The notes under the pieces are model-generated. The model did no database searches. It was not told where the DNA came from and saw nothing but the letters and a program-made list of their open reading frames with translations. This document shows positions 1-8,665 of a stretch of DNA of 64,000 nucleotides, piece by piece (the stretch's first letter is position 1; the number at the start of each line of letters is the position of its first letter). Origin of the DNA: Enterococcus mediterraneensis (GTDB lineage: Bacteria; Bacillota; Bacilli; Lactobacillales; Enterococcaceae); the NCBI RefSeq assembly GCF_900604485.1, contig NZ_UWOP01000001.1:2246501-2310500 (forward strand), given 5' to 3'. The position numbers and the translations under genes are program-made.

Positions 1-2
1 CG

Positions 3-1148
3 AACGGCATCTGTGAAATCACCCATTTTGATGCGGAAGATACAGGCATCAAATTAGCAGCCGAAGTAAAAGAGTTCCCTTTCGATAAATATTTCATCAA
101 AAAAGATGCGAAACGGATGGATATGTTTTCTATCTATGGCGTCTATGCGGCTTTAGAAGCAATGGAAATGGCTAAATTCACGAAAGATGATGTCGATGTG
201 GATCGTTTTGGTGTGATGGTAGGATCAGGGATCGGCGGTTTACAGACCATCCAAGACCAAGTGATCCGGATGCATGAAAAAGGATCAGCGCGCGTATCAC
301 CGATGTTCGTACCGATGTCTATTGTGAACATGGTCGCAGGAAATATCGCATTGCGAGTCGGCGCGAAAGGAATCTGCACAAGTACAGTTACAGCCTGCGC
401 ATCAGGAACGCATTCGATTGGAGAAGCATTCCGTAATATCAAACACGGCTATGCGGATATCATGTTGGCAGGCGGAGCGGAAGCTTCTATCAATCAAATC
501 GGTATCGCCGGTTTTGCATCACTGACTGCATTGACCCGTGAAACAGATCCAAATAAAGCCTCTGTTCCTTTTGATAAAGACCGCAGCGGATTTGTCATGG
601 GTGAAGGTGCCGGCGTTATGGTACTTGAATCTTATGAACATGCGAAAAAACGCGGTGCAACTATTTTAGCAGAAGTCGTAGGCTACGGCGCTAATTGCGA
701 TGCCTACCATATGACTGCACCTAATCCTGATGGTTCAGGTGCCGGCAAAGCGATGCGGTTGGCTATGCAAGAAGCCGGGATCACCGGGGAAGAAGTTGGT
801 TATGTGAATGCCCACGGTACAAGCACACCAGCTAATGACAAAGCCGAAGCGAAAGCTATCCAATATGGGTTGGGAGATACTTATAAAAATACTTATGTAA
901 GCAGCACGAAGTCAATGACCGGTCATTTGCTGGGTGCAGCCGGCGGGATCGAAGCCATTGCCAGTCTATTGGCGCTGCAACATCAATTCGTACCGCCAAC
1001 CATCAACGTTCGCGAACAAGATCCGGAAATTGATCTGAACGTAGTAAAAAATCAAAGCCAACCGGCAGAATTAAATTACGCGCTGAGCAATTCGCTTGGC
1101 TTTGGCGGACATAATGCAGTGATCTGCCTAAAACGTTGGGGGGATTAA
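3..1148 (+). CDS. fabF: Beta-ketoacyl-ACP synthase II, 5' end outside window
   Basis: Condensing enzyme of type II fatty-acid synthesis; it elongates acyl-ACP with malonyl-ACP in the cytosol. The frame is open from base 3, so about 381 residues are present and roughly 30 N-terminal residues are missing. The thiolase-fold triad is visible: nucleophile Cys in TACASG (about base 396), His in NAHGTSTPAND and His in TGHLLGAAGG. The stop lies two bases before the accB start, as expected inside the Lactobacillales fab-acc operon. No internal defects were seen. FabF rather than FabB is chosen from the gene context and the strong similarity to Gram-positive FabF. Confidence 0.95.
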   Translation, partial: NGICEITHFDAEDTGIKLAAEVKEFPFDKYFIKKDAKRMDMFSIYGVYAALEAMEMAKFTKDDVDVDRFGVMVGSGIGGLQTIQDQVIRMHEKGSARVSPMFVPMSIVNMVAGNIALRVGAKGICTSTVTACASGTHSIGEAFRNIKHGYADIMLAGGAEASINQIGIAGFASLTALTRETDPNKASVPFDKDRSGFVMGEGAGVMVLESYEHAKKRGATILAEVVGYGANCDAYHMTAPNPDGSGAGKAMRLAMQEAGITGEEVGYVNAHGTSTPANDKAEAKAIQYGLGDTYKNTYVSSTKSMTGHLLGAAGGIEAIASLLALQHQFVPPTINVREQDPEIDLNVVKNQSQPAELNYALSNSLGFGGHNAVICLKRWGD

Positions 1149-1150
1149 GG

Positions 1151-1636
1151 ATGGAGATCCAAGAAATCAAAAATCTGCTGAATCGTTTTGATGAATCATC
1201 ATTGACCGAATTCAAATTACGAGAAAACAGTTTTGAACTTTATTTCAATAAAAATACGATGAGTCATGACTCTGATGCTGATAGAGTCGTGTCATTAGAG
1301 CCTGCCGCAAGCGGCGCTGTTCAAATGGCTCCAATCAGCCCAGTCAGCAGCGCAGTGGAAACAGCGCCGACACCTGCAAGTGAAACAGCTGAAGATACAA
1401 CAAAGGTCGTTTCACCGTTAGTCGGTTTGGTCTATCTGGCTCCTAGTGCCGACAAACCTGTCTTTAAAAAAGTTGGCGATCACGTGAAAAAAGGCGATGT
1501 ATTATGTATCGTTGAAGCGATGAAAGTCATGAACGAGATCACAAGTGATGTTTCAGGAGAAATCGTCGAAGTACTTGTGGAAAATGAGCAGGCAGTGGAA
1601 TACAACCAACCATTGTTTGCAGTGAAAGAAGGATAA
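1151..1636 (+). CDS. accB: Biotin carboxyl carrier protein of acetyl-CoA carboxylase
   Basis: 161-residue carrier subunit of acetyl-CoA carboxylase. The N-terminal helix is followed by an Ala/Pro/Thr-rich flexible linker (about residues 45-85) and a C-terminal biotinyl domain. The biotin-accepting Lys is about residue 125 in EAMKVMNE. An ATG 15 bases upstream (1136) lies inside the end of fabF. The ATG at 1151 is preferred because a G-rich ribosome-binding stretch immediately precedes it and the protein then begins with the normal MEIQEIK start. It sits between fabF and fabZ in the operon. Confidence 0.95.
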   Translation: MEIQEIKNLLNRFDESSLTEFKLRENSFELYFNKNTMSHDSDADRVVSLEPAASGAVQMAPISPVSSAVETAPTPASETAEDTTKVVSPLVGLVYLAPSADKPVFKKVGDHVKKGDVLCIVEAMKVMNEITSDVSGEIVEVLVENEQAVEYNQPLFAVKEG

Positions 1637-1640
1637 AGAA

Positions 1641-2069
1641 ATGTCTTTAATGACTGTTGAAGAAATCAAAAAAATCATTCCTCATCGATATCCATTTTTA
1701 CTGATCGATCGTGTGGAAGAAATGGAAATCGGCAAAAAAATCGTTGCCAAAAAGAATGTCTCTGTCAATGAACCGTTTTTCCAAGGACATTTTCCTCATG
1801 AACCGGTAATGCCGGGAGTATTGATCCTTGAAGCTATGGCTCAAGCCGGTGCAGTCGCTTTGTTATCGTTAGAAAATTTCCAAGGAAAGACTGCTTATTT
1901 TGGCGGGATCGATAAAGCAAAATTCCGCCGCAAAGTAACACCGGGGGATACATTGATGCTGGAAGTGGAGCTGTTGAAAGTCAAGTCCTCAGCCGGCATC
2001 GGCAAGGGCGTAGCATATGTGGACGGTAAAAAAGTTGCCGAAGCAGAGCTGACGTTTATGATTGGGTAG
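1641..2069 (+). CDS. fabZ: 3-hydroxyacyl-ACP dehydratase FabZ
   Basis: 142-residue hot-dog-fold dehydratase that removes water from 3-hydroxyacyl-ACP in the elongation cycle. The catalytic His (about residue 50, in [10 protein letters not shown]) and Glu (about residue 64, in LILEAMAQ) are present. It lies four bases after accB and ten before accC, so it is cotranscribed with carboxylase genes, the typical Enterococcus order. Enterococci can carry a second paralogue (FabN) that also isomerises. This copy, within the acc cluster, is the FabZ type by context; sequence alone does not exclude isomerase activity. Confidence 0.93.
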   Translation: MSLMTVEEIKKIIPHRYPFLLIDRVEEMEIGKKIVAKKNVSVNEPFFQGHFPHEPVMPGVLILEAMAQAGAVALLSLENFQGKTAYFGGIDKAKFRRKVTPGDTLMLEVELLKVKSSAGIGKGVAYVDGKKVAEAELTFMIG

Positions 2070-2079
2070 GTGACGATGT

Positions 2080-3444
2080 ATGTTTTCGAAAGTATTGATT
2101 GCTAATCGCGGAGAAATCGCCGTACGGATCATTCGTGCTTGTCGCGAATTGGGAATTTCGACGGTGGCTGTTTATTCCGAAGCAGATCGGGAAGCACTGC
2201 ATACGGAATTAGCGGATGAAGCGATCTGTATCGGACCGGCAAAAGCCGCAGATTCTTATCTAAATGTCCAACAGATACTAAGTGCCGCAGTCATCACAAA
2301 GGCCGAAGCGATCCATCCGGGATTTGGCTTTTTATCTGAAAACAGCCGATTTGCCGCGATGTGTGAAGAAATCAATGTCACATTCATTGGACCCACCAGC
2401 GAAACGATCGATGCCATGGGAAATAAAATCAATGCCCGGCAATTGATGAATGAAGCTGATGTACCGGTGATCCCTGGAAGCGACGGCGAAGTTTCTGACG
2501 TAGAGGAAGCTTTGGCGATTGCCGAAAAGATCGGCTATCCAGTCATGTTGAAAGCAGCAGCCGGTGGCGGAGGCAAAGGGATCCGCAAAGTCCTTTCCAA
2601 AGAAGAATTGCCTCAGCATTTTGCCTCTGCTCAGCAGGAAGCAAAAGCGGCGTTTGGTAATGACGCCATGTATCTGGAGAAAATCATTTATCCAGCACGT
2701 CATATCGAAGTCCAAATCTTAGGGGACGCATTTGGCAAGGTCCTTCATTTAGGGGAACGAGATTGCTCCTTACAAAGAAACAATCAGAAAGTCTTGGAAG
2801 AATCGCCATCTGTCGTGATCTCAGAGAAGAAAAGACAGGAGTTGGGTGCAGCAGCTGTTCGGGCAGCAAAAGCGGTCAATTATCGGAATGCCGGGACGAT
2901 TGAATTTTTGATGGATGAAAGCGGCGATTTTTACTTCATGGAAATGAATACGCGAATCCAAGTAGAACATCCTATCACTGAGATGGTTACTGGGATCGAT
3001 CTTGTAAAAAAACAGATCGAGATCGCGGCTAATGAGCCTCTTGAATTGGAACAAGAAGATATCCGCTTATCAGGACATGCCATCGAGTGCCGGATCAACG
3101 CGGAAAATCCAGCCTTTAATTTTGCGCCATCTCCTGGAACGATCAATAATCTCTTTTTGCCTAGCGGCGGATTAGGGATCCGGGTGGATAGCGGGATGTA
3201 TTCCGGCTATACGATCCCTCCTTATTATGATTCTATGATCGCAAAAGTCATCGTACATGGTGACAATCGTTTTGAAGCATTGATGAAGATGCAGCGTGCG
3301 TTGGGAGAATTGGTAACAGAAGGAGTCATGACCAATGCAGAATTCCAAATGGATCTGATCAGTCATCCTCAAGTGATCGCTGGGGACTATACCACCGCGT
3401 TTTTACAAGAAACATTTTTACCAAATTGGACGCCTGAACAGTAG
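2080..3444 (+). CDS. accC: Biotin carboxylase subunit of acetyl-CoA carboxylase
   Basis: 454-residue ATP-grasp enzyme that carboxylates the biotin on AccB with bicarbonate and ATP. It starts with MFSKVLIANRGEIAVRII, the conserved opening of the N-terminal domain. The glycine-rich ATP loop is KAAAGGGGKGI, and the active-site segment MEMNTRIQVEHPITE is intact. Length is normal for bacterial AccC. It lies between fabZ and accD and is clearly in the same operon. Confidence 0.96.
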   Translation: MFSKVLIANRGEIAVRIIRACRELGISTVAVYSEADREALHTELADEAICIGPAKAADSYLNVQQILSAAVITKAEAIHPGFGFLSENSRFAAMCEEINVTFIGPTSETIDAMGNKINARQLMNEADVPVIPGSDGEVSDVEEALAIAEKIGYPVMLKAAAGGGGKGIRKVLSKEELPQHFASAQQEAKAAFGNDAMYLEKIIYPARHIEVQILGDAFGKVLHLGERDCSLQRNNQKVLEESPSVVISEKKRQELGAAAVRAAKAVNYRNAGTIEFLMDESGDFYFMEMNTRIQVEHPITEMVTGIDLVKKQIEIAANEPLELEQEDIRLSGHAIECRINAENPAFNFAPSPGTINNLFLPSGGLGIRVDSGMYSGYTIPPYYDSMIAKVIVHGDNRFEALMKMQRALGELVTEGVMTNAEFQMDLISHPQVIAGDYTTAFLQETFLPNWTPEQ

Positions 3445-3455
3445 GAGTGTGAAGA

Positions 3456-4325
3456 ATGGCTCTATTTAAGAAAAAGAAAAATTACATTCGTATTAATCCT
3501 AATCATAATGCAGCGCCTGCCAACGCTCCTCATGTCCCTGACAATATGTGGGCCAAGTGTCCGAATTGTAAACATACACTTTATACAAAAGAAATCGGTA
3601 TTGAAAAAGTATGCCCGCATTGCGGCTATAATTTTCGGATCAGCGCTTGGGAACGGATCGCTATTACGATCGATGAAAAAAGCTTCGAGGAATGGGATAC
3701 AGAATGCGTGACAAAAGATCCGCTGCAATTTCCGGGATATCAAGAAAAAATCGAAACGATGCAAGAAAAGACCGGATTGAAGGAAGCTGTTTTAACTGGT
3801 GAAGCAACGATCCAAGGTCTGCCTTTTGCATTAGGCATCATGGATTCGCATTTTATTATGGGAAGTATGGGAACAGTAGTTGGCGAAAAGATCACTCGTT
3901 TATTTGAACGGGCAACAAAAAAGCGTCTGCCAGTCGTTATTTTTACAGCTTCAGGAGGCGCGAGAATGCAAGAAGGAATCTTTTCTTTAATGCAAATGGC
4001 GAAAATTTCCGCCGCTGTCAAACGCCACAGTGAAGCCGGATTATTTTATTTAACTGTTTTGACCGATCCGACAACAGGCGGAGTGACAGCAAGTTTTGCG
4101 ATGGAAGGCGACATTATCTTAGCTGAACCACAAAGCTTGATTGGCTTTGCCGGCCGTCGAGTAATCGAGCAGACTATCAAGCAAGAATTGCCAGATGACT
4201 TTCAGAAAGCCGAATTTTTACAAAAACATGGTTTCGTCGATCAAATCGTTCCTCGGAAAGAATTGAAACAACGAATCTATCAACTGCTGAAATTCCATAC
4301 GATGAAAGGATGGTCGATCACATGA
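3456..4325 (+). CDS. accD: Acetyl-CoA carboxylase carboxyltransferase subunit beta
   Basis: 289-residue beta subunit of the carboxyltransferase, which transfers CO2 from carboxybiotin to acetyl-CoA. The N-terminal four-Cys zinc ribbon is visible (Cys35, Cys38, Cys53, Cys56). The crotonase-fold core has the oxyanion-type glycine segments [11 protein letters not shown] and [11 protein letters not shown]. Its stop codon overlaps the accA start, consistent with translational coupling and equal amounts of the two subunits. Confidence 0.96.
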   Translation: MALFKKKKNYIRINPNHNAAPANAPHVPDNMWAKCPNCKHTLYTKEIGIEKVCPHCGYNFRISAWERIAITIDEKSFEEWDTECVTKDPLQFPGYQEKIETMQEKTGLKEAVLTGEATIQGLPFALGIMDSHFIMGSMGTVVGEKITRLFERATKKRLPVVIFTASGGARMQEGIFSLMQMAKISAAVKRHSEAGLFYLTVLTDPTTGGVTASFAMEGDIILAEPQSLIGFAGRRVIEQTIKQELPDDFQKAEFLQKHGFVDQIVPRKELKQRIYQLLKFHTMKGWSIT

Positions 4326-5107
4326 AAATGACTGCTCATGACATCGTTCAATTAGCGCGAGCAAAAGATCGACTGACTGCTCTTGATTATTTTGAGGCGC
4401 TTTTTGATGAATTCCAAGAATTTCACGGAGATCGTTTGTTTGCTGACGATGAAGCAGTCGTTGGCGGGATCGCGCTGTTGGATCAAAAGCCTGTCACTGT
4501 GATCGGTATCCAAAAAGGCAAAGACTTGCAAGAAAATCTTCGCCGAAATTTTGGCGCGCCTCATCCTGAAGGCTACCGTAAAGCACTGCGTTTGATGAAG
4601 CAAGCCGAAAAATTCGGGCGACCTGTGATTACTTTTATCAATACAGCCGGCGCATTCTGCGGTGTGGGGGCCGAAGAACGCGGTGAAGGGGAAGCTATTG
4701 CCCGCAATCTTTTGGAAATGTCAGATTTAAAAGTACCGATCGTCGCTATTATCATTGGTGAAGGCGGCAGTGGTGGGGCATTGGCACTTGCGTTAGGGGA
4801 TGAAGTCTGGATGCTGGAACATTCTATTTACGCGATTTTATCTCCGGAGGGCTTTGCATCGATCCTCTGGAAAGATGGCAGCCGATCGAAAGAAGCCGCG
4901 GAATTGATGAAAATCACTGCTGCGGAACTGGCGGAACTGGAGATCGTTGACCGAGTGATCCCTGAAACGCTAAACGGACAGCCGATCCCTCAAGAAAAAA
5001 TCAATCAGATGATCCGCAAAGGGTTGATTGAGAAACTGCATATACTTTCAGCAATGACACAATCAGAACGTCTAGCGGCAAGATATGAACGCTTCCGCAA
5101 ATTTTGA
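4322..5107 (+). CDS. accA: Acetyl-CoA carboxylase carboxyltransferase subunit alpha
   Basis: 261-residue alpha subunit pairing with AccD. Crotonase-fold motifs such as [17 protein letters not shown] and [16 protein letters not shown] are present. The start at 4322 overlaps the accD stop (ATGA); an earlier in-frame ATG at 4310 is possible but overlaps the likely ribosome-binding site AAAGG. It is the last gene of the fatty-acid operon and is followed by a strong terminator at 5168. Confidence 0.95.
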   Translation: MKMTAHDIVQLARAKDRLTALDYFEALFDEFQEFHGDRLFADDEAVVGGIALLDQKPVTVIGIQKGKDLQENLRRNFGAPHPEGYRKALRLMKQAEKFGRPVITFINTAGAFCGVGAEERGEGEAIARNLLEMSDLKVPIVAIIIGEGGSGGALALALGDEVWMLEHSIYAILSPEGFASILWKDGSRSKEAAELMKITAAELAELEIVDRVIPETLNGQPIPQEKINQMIRKGLIEKLHILSAMTQSERLAARYERFRKF

Positions 5108-5167
5108 GGATCTAACTAGGATTTTATAAACTTTATTGAAACAACAATCAATTGAAACTGAACCAGC

Positions 5168-5205
5168 CGGATGGCAGACTTACTCGTCTGCTATCCGTTT
5201 TTTTG
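5168..5205 (+). terminator. Intrinsic terminator of fab-acc operon
   Basis: 12-bp near-perfect stem (CGGATGGCAGAC with GTCTGCTATCCG) and a six-base loop, followed by a run of seven T. It ends the operon 60 bases after accA. Confidence 0.9.
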
Positions 5206-5266
5206 TTTAAACATTCATTTGTTGAAAGAATATCGAATTAAATTTCAAAAAAGTTTCAAAAAGTGG

Positions 5267-5333
5267 ATGAAAAATCAAATGAGCTGTGATATTATGTATA
5301 CATTATCGATAAAGCACTAATATATGTATAAAT
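5267..5333 (+). promoter_or_regulatory. Promoter with repeated ATGTATA elements upstream of amino-acid importer
   Basis: A possible -35 ATGAAA (5267-5272) and -10 TATTAT (5290-5295) are 17 bases apart. The perfect palindrome ATGTATACAT (5294-5303) lies at the expected start site. The same heptamer recurs 30 bases downstream as ATGTATAAAT (5324-5333), about three helical turns away. The spacing suggests a two-site operator. The AT-rich dyad loosely resembles ArgR boxes, which would fit an arginine-type transporter, but the match is partial. Confidence 0.4.
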
Positions 5334-5355
5334 ATTTAACAAGGGAGCGGGTATT

Positions 5356-6183
5356 ATGAAAAAAATTCTAAGTGGAGTTGCAGCGGTCGCGTTGTTGTTT
5401 ATGCTGGGAGCATGCGGCGGCAGTCAGAAATCAGAAGGAGATTCACAAAGTAAAGCATTGGATGCTGTCAAAGATGCAGGAGTTCTGAAAGTTGGGATGT
5501 CTGCGGACTTTGCACCTTTTGAGTTCCACTCGATGGTCGATGGCAAAGATAAAATCGTTGGAGCCGATGTGGATCTGGCGAATGCTATCGCTGATGATTT
5601 AGGTGTTGATATCGAATTTATGGATATGGAGTTCAATGCTGTCCTCAGTTCATTGGAACAAGGAAAAGTCGATATCGCAATCTCAGGGATCTCAGCCACA
5701 CCAGAACGTAAAAAATCTTTCGACTTCTCGGATAACTACTACAATCCACCTCAAAAGGTGATCGTGAATAAGAAAAACGCGGATAAATTCACCTCTGTCG
5801 ACAGCTTGAAAGGCAAAAAAGTCGGCGCGCAAAAAGGTTCCGTTCAAGAAGATGTAGTCAAACAACAGCTTCCTGATGCACAGATGGTTTCTGTTGCTAA
5901 AGTACCTAACTTGATCATTGAATTGAATCAAGGTTCGATCGATGCGTTAGTCGTAGAAGAAACAGTCGGCGCTTCTTACATTTCACAAAATCCTGATCTG
6001 CAATTTGCTGATATCGATTTGAAATCCAGCAAAGATGAAGCGTACTCGATTGCATTGCCAAAAGACAGCGGTACTCTTAAAACAGAGATCGACAAAATCA
6101 TCAAAAAATTGAACGATTCAGGCAAGATCGAAGAGTTCGTTCAAAAAAATATTGAATTAGCGAATAAAAACGCTGATAAATAG
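5356..6183 (+). CDS. Polar amino-acid ABC transporter substrate-binding lipoprotein
   Basis: 275-residue extracytoplasmic solute-binding protein of family 3. A short charged N-terminus, a hydrophobic stretch and the lipobox LGAC (Cys20) predict lipid anchoring to the outer face of the membrane. Mature-domain features include VGMSADFAPFEF near the start of the binding domain and KKVGAQKGSVQEDVVKQ in the second lobe, both typical of Gln/Arg/His binding proteins. It starts a three-gene unit with permease and ATPase. The exact substrate cannot be assigned; arginine or another polar residue is likely. Confidence 0.9.
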   Translation: MKKILSGVAAVALLFMLGACGGSQKSEGDSQSKALDAVKDAGVLKVGMSADFAPFEFHSMVDGKDKIVGADVDLANAIADDLGVDIEFMDMEFNAVLSSLEQGKVDIAISGISATPERKKSFDFSDNYYNPPQKVIVNKKNADKFTSVDSLKGKKVGAQKGSVQEDVVKQQLPDAQMVSVAKVPNLIIELNQGSIDALVVEETVGASYISQNPDLQFADIDLKSSKDEAYSIALPKDSGTLKTEIDKIIKKLNDSGKIEEFVQKNIELANKNADK

Positions 6184-6198
6184 ATAGAGGTCAGAATT

Positions 6199-6888
6199 AT
6201 GAATTTTTCCTTTTTACCAGATTTTTTTCCTTATTTTCTGTCAGGAACAATGGTAACGATCATCATTTCCGTTGTGACGATCATTTTCGGTACGATCATC
6301 GGCGTCATTATTGCGCTGATGAAACTGTCACAGGTTTCTCCCTTGCGCTGGTTTGCGAATATCTATATTGAGATCCTGCGAGGTACACCCATGCTGATCC
6401 AGATTTTGATTGGTTTTGGTTTGCTGCAAGGTGTGATCCATGCGCCGACTGTTTCACTAGGCGTTTTAGATGTTGACTTTGGACGCTTGATTCCCGGGAT
6501 CATTGTGATCTCATTGAATTCCGGCGCTTATGTGGCAGAGATCGTCAGAGGCGGGATCATTTCCGTTGAAGTAGGCCAAAAAGAAGCGGCGGAATCATTA
6601 GGTCTGCGTCCGTTACAAGCGATGCGCTACGTTATCTTGCCGCAAGCTTTGCGCAATATCTTGCCATCGATGGGTAATGAATTTATTACCTTGATCAAAG
6701 ATTCGTCCTTGCTTTCAACGATTGGGATCTATGAATTGCTAAGCAGTGCGCAGATCGTGATCACCAACTCTTATATCCCATTAGAACCATTATATATAGC
6801 TGCCGCGATCTACTTTATCTTGACTTTCTTCACTGGTCGCCTTTTAGCTTTATGGGAAGAAAAAATGGGTAAAGGGTATCAAAGATAG
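6199..6888 (+). CDS. Polar amino-acid ABC transporter permease (HisM/GlnP family)
   Basis: 229-residue integral membrane permease with several hydrophobic helices. It carries the EAA-type coupling loop GQKEAAESLGLRPLQAMRYVILPQALRNILP, seen here as EAAESLGLRPLQAMR, which docks on the ATPase. The N-terminal ILRGTPMLIQ signature is diagnostic of the polar amino-acid uptake family. It sits 15 bases after the binding-protein gene. A single permease gene suggests a homodimeric membrane domain. Confidence 0.92.
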   Translation: MNFSFLPDFFPYFLSGTMVTIIISVVTIIFGTIIGVIIALMKLSQVSPLRWFANIYIEILRGTPMLIQILIGFGLLQGVIHAPTVSLGVLDVDFGRLIPGIIVISLNSGAYVAEIVRGGIISVEVGQKEAAESLGLRPLQAMRYVILPQALRNILPSMGNEFITLIKDSSLLSTIGIYELLSSAQIVITNSYIPLEPLYIAAAIYFILTFFTGRLLALWEEKMGKGYQR

Positions 6889-6900
6889 GAGGATGGATCA

Positions 6901-7635
6901 ATGACAGACACACTGATCAAAGTGGATGGTTTGCATAAATCATTTAAGAAAAATCAGGTATTGAAAGGAATCGATTCAGAAATAAAAAAAGGCGAGGTCG
7001 TAGTGATCATCGGTCCGTCAGGGTCAGGGAAAAGCACCTTTTTACGCTGCTTGAATCTGTTGGAAGTACCGACAAAAGGCAATATTTATTTCGAAGGTGT
7101 CGATATCACTGACAAGAACAACGATATCTATAAAATGCGGGAAAAAATGGGGATGGTGTTCCAAAACTTCAACCTTTTCCCAAACATGACAGTCTTGGAC
7201 AACTTGACACTTTCACCGTTGAAAGTAAAGAAACAAGACAAAGCCGAAGCTGTAGCTATCAGTGAGCAGCTTTTGGAAAAAGTCGGTTTAAGCGACAAGA
7301 AGGATGCCTATCCCCAATCACTTTCCGGAGGACAAAAACAGCGGATCGCCATTGCACGAGCGCTAGCGATGCAGCCGGATGTCATGCTGTTTGACGAACC
7401 GACTTCGGCACTAGATCCAGAAATGGTAGGAGAAGTATTGGCGGTCATGAAACAATTAGCCAAAGACGGAATGACGATGGTGATTGTTACTCACGAAATG
7501 GGCTTTGCGAAAGAAGTAGGGGATCGTGTGCTCTTTATGGATGAAGGAATCATCATGGAAGAAGGCACTCCGGAAGAAATCTTCCAACATGCACAAAATC
7601 CTCGTACTATTGATTTCTTATCGAAAATATTATAA
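6901..7635 (+). CDS. Polar amino-acid ABC transporter ATP-binding protein (GlnQ family)
   Basis: 244-residue cytosolic ATPase of the importer. The Walker [10 protein letters not shown], the signature LSGGQKQR and the Walker [12 protein letters not shown] are intact, with the switch His in [11 protein letters not shown]. It is strongly similar to the second GlnQ-type ATPase in this window (50412-51149, minus). It is the last gene of the unit, followed by a terminator at 7641. Confidence 0.93.
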   Translation: MTDTLIKVDGLHKSFKKNQVLKGIDSEIKKGEVVVIIGPSGSGKSTFLRCLNLLEVPTKGNIYFEGVDITDKNNDIYKMREKMGMVFQNFNLFPNMTVLDNLTLSPLKVKKQDKAEAVAISEQLLEKVGLSDKKDAYPQSLSGGQKQRIAIARALAMQPDVMLFDEPTSALDPEMVGEVLAVMKQLAKDGMTMVIVTHEMGFAKEVGDRVLFMDEGIIMEEGTPEEIFQHAQNPRTIDFLSKIL

Positions 7636-7640
7636 AAGAA

Positions 7641-7674
7641 ATGGAGCAGTCCTTTGAGAACTGCTCCATTTTTT
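7641..7674 (+). terminator. Intrinsic terminator after importer operon, probably bidirectional
   Basis: Perfect 10-bp stem ATGGAGCAGT/ACTGCTCCAT with a T-run on the plus strand and a T-rich run on the minus strand. It lies between two convergent genes and can serve both. Confidence 0.85.
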
Positions 7675-7681
7675 AGATACC

Positions 7682-7933
7682 TTATAAAGAAGAATTATTG
7701 AAGTGTTGCGCACGTAGTTGAGATAGAAGATCTGATGCCAGTATCTCAGTCACTTTTTCTTTTGAAGTCCCTTTTGGCATCTTTTCATCAGGATCTTGCT
7801 TGAACCGATAATCTGTGAAAATCTTTGTATCATTTTCTTCTTCATAAAATGCCCAGATTTGTTCGTTGCCGATGTCTTGGATATCAGCCAATAATTCTAC
7901 GATCAATTCGTTGATGTCTTCATGAAAACGCAT
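7682..7933 (-). CDS. Small acidic hypothetical protein
   Basis: 83-residue soluble protein rich in Asp, Glu and Lys, with no membrane segment and no recognised motif. The reverse strand has a clear AAGGAG ribosome-binding site 8 bases before the ATG, so it is probably real. It faces the amino-acid importer and shares its terminator, and it begins the accessory stretch that runs to the tRNA. Function unknown. Confidence 0.6.
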   Translation of the reverse strand: MRFHEDINELIVELLADIQDIGNEQIWAFYEEENDTKIFTDYRFKQDPDEKMPKGTSKEKVTEILASDLLSQLRAQHFNNSSL

Positions 7934-8160
7934 ATTTCTCGCTCCTTATCAAACTAATTATTGCTGTAAACTGCGGGGGCTGAAGGTGTGTCAGAAAACG
8001 ATGCTTACCACCATAACTCAGCAATTATCCGCAAGTATCGAGCAAAGGATAACATAAATTGCTGGGATGGTCTAGGTGATAATAGGAAGAATCCATGATG
8101 TTGAGAATAACGATTTATTATCGTTCAAAAGGCAAATTAGGATGAGCGCTAATACTATTA

Positions 8161-8185
8161 TAAAAAGCCCGCTGTTCAGCAGGCT
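8161..8185 (-). terminator. Terminator of LexA-box gene
   Basis: Stem GCCCGCT/AGCAGGC with one mismatch, overlapping the stop codon of the gene at 8184 and followed on the minus strand by a T-run. Confidence 0.65.
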
Positions 8186-8456
8186 AATATATTTTATGAG
8201 GCATTCTATTGTTTTTCATTTCTTTTGCGATCCATGTTTGACCCAGTACGTGATATTCCCGTACGATGAATTGTTTTCTTTCATTGTAAAAACCTTTGAC
8301 ACAGATCATCATGTTTTCAGAAACGTCAGCTAGAAAAGCAAGGGAGTGATTAGCAATCAGGCAATTAGTATCATCTAATTTAAAAAATAGCAGAGGTGTT
8401 TTACCAGCAGTGTTTAAAATTTTGATTTTTGTGACAAGTCCTTTTATAGTCTTCAT
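8184..8456 (-). CDS. Small protein with SOS-type promoter, function unknown
   Basis: 90-residue soluble basic protein; the alternating hydrophobic pattern MKTIKGLVTKIKIL looks beta-rich and OB-like, which is inference. It has a strong ribosome-binding site (AAAGGAGTG). Its promoter contains a LexA box in the spacer (see 8479-8506), so DNA damage should induce it. In other Firmicutes, short genes with such boxes often accompany Y-family polymerases, but no polymerase gene is adjacent here. It stands alone in the accessory block. Confidence 0.7.
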   Translation of the reverse strand: MKTIKGLVTKIKILNTAGKTPLLFFKLDDTNCLIANHSLAFLADVSENMMICVKGFYNERKQFIVREYHVLGQTWIAKEMKNNRMPHKIY

Positions 8457-8478
8457 AAGATCACTCCTTTATTAGAAT

Positions 8479-8506
8479 TATACGAACATTTGTTCTGTTT
8501 GCAAAG
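8479..8506 (-). promoter_or_regulatory. Promoter with LexA box in the spacer
   Basis: On the minus strand, -35 TTGCAA (8501-8506) and a perfect -10 TATAAT (8479-8484) are 16 bases apart. The spacer contains AGAACAAATGTTCG (8485-8498), which differs at one outer base from the Gram-positive LexA consensus CGAAC-N4-GTTCG. Bound LexA would block RNA polymerase directly. Confidence 0.85.
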
Positions 8507-8550
8507 CGAACAAGCTGTTGTTAAAGGAGATTTTTGATATATATGATCTA

Positions 8551-8584
8551 AAAAAATGGAAATCTTATTAAGAGATTTCCATTT
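8551..8584 (-). terminator. Terminator downstream of Ltp-repeat gene
   Basis: Perfect 12-bp stem AAATGGAAATCT/AGATTTCCATTT with a 7-base loop and a minus-strand T-run. Between it and the Ltp gene stop, the minus strand has a 25-codon open stretch without a start codon (about 8571-8653). That stretch could be the tail of a lost gene. Confidence 0.75.
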
Positions 8585-8665
8585 CTAACTTAGAGTCGGT
8601 AACCGTTGCTGAACCTTCTTTGCTTGTTACAAAGAATTTATTGACACAAGGTTAACCCTCTATTT

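Noticed and set aside
8571-8653. Minus-strand 25-codon open stretch ending in TDSKLEMEIS
   Set aside because: No start codon; noted as possible debris only.
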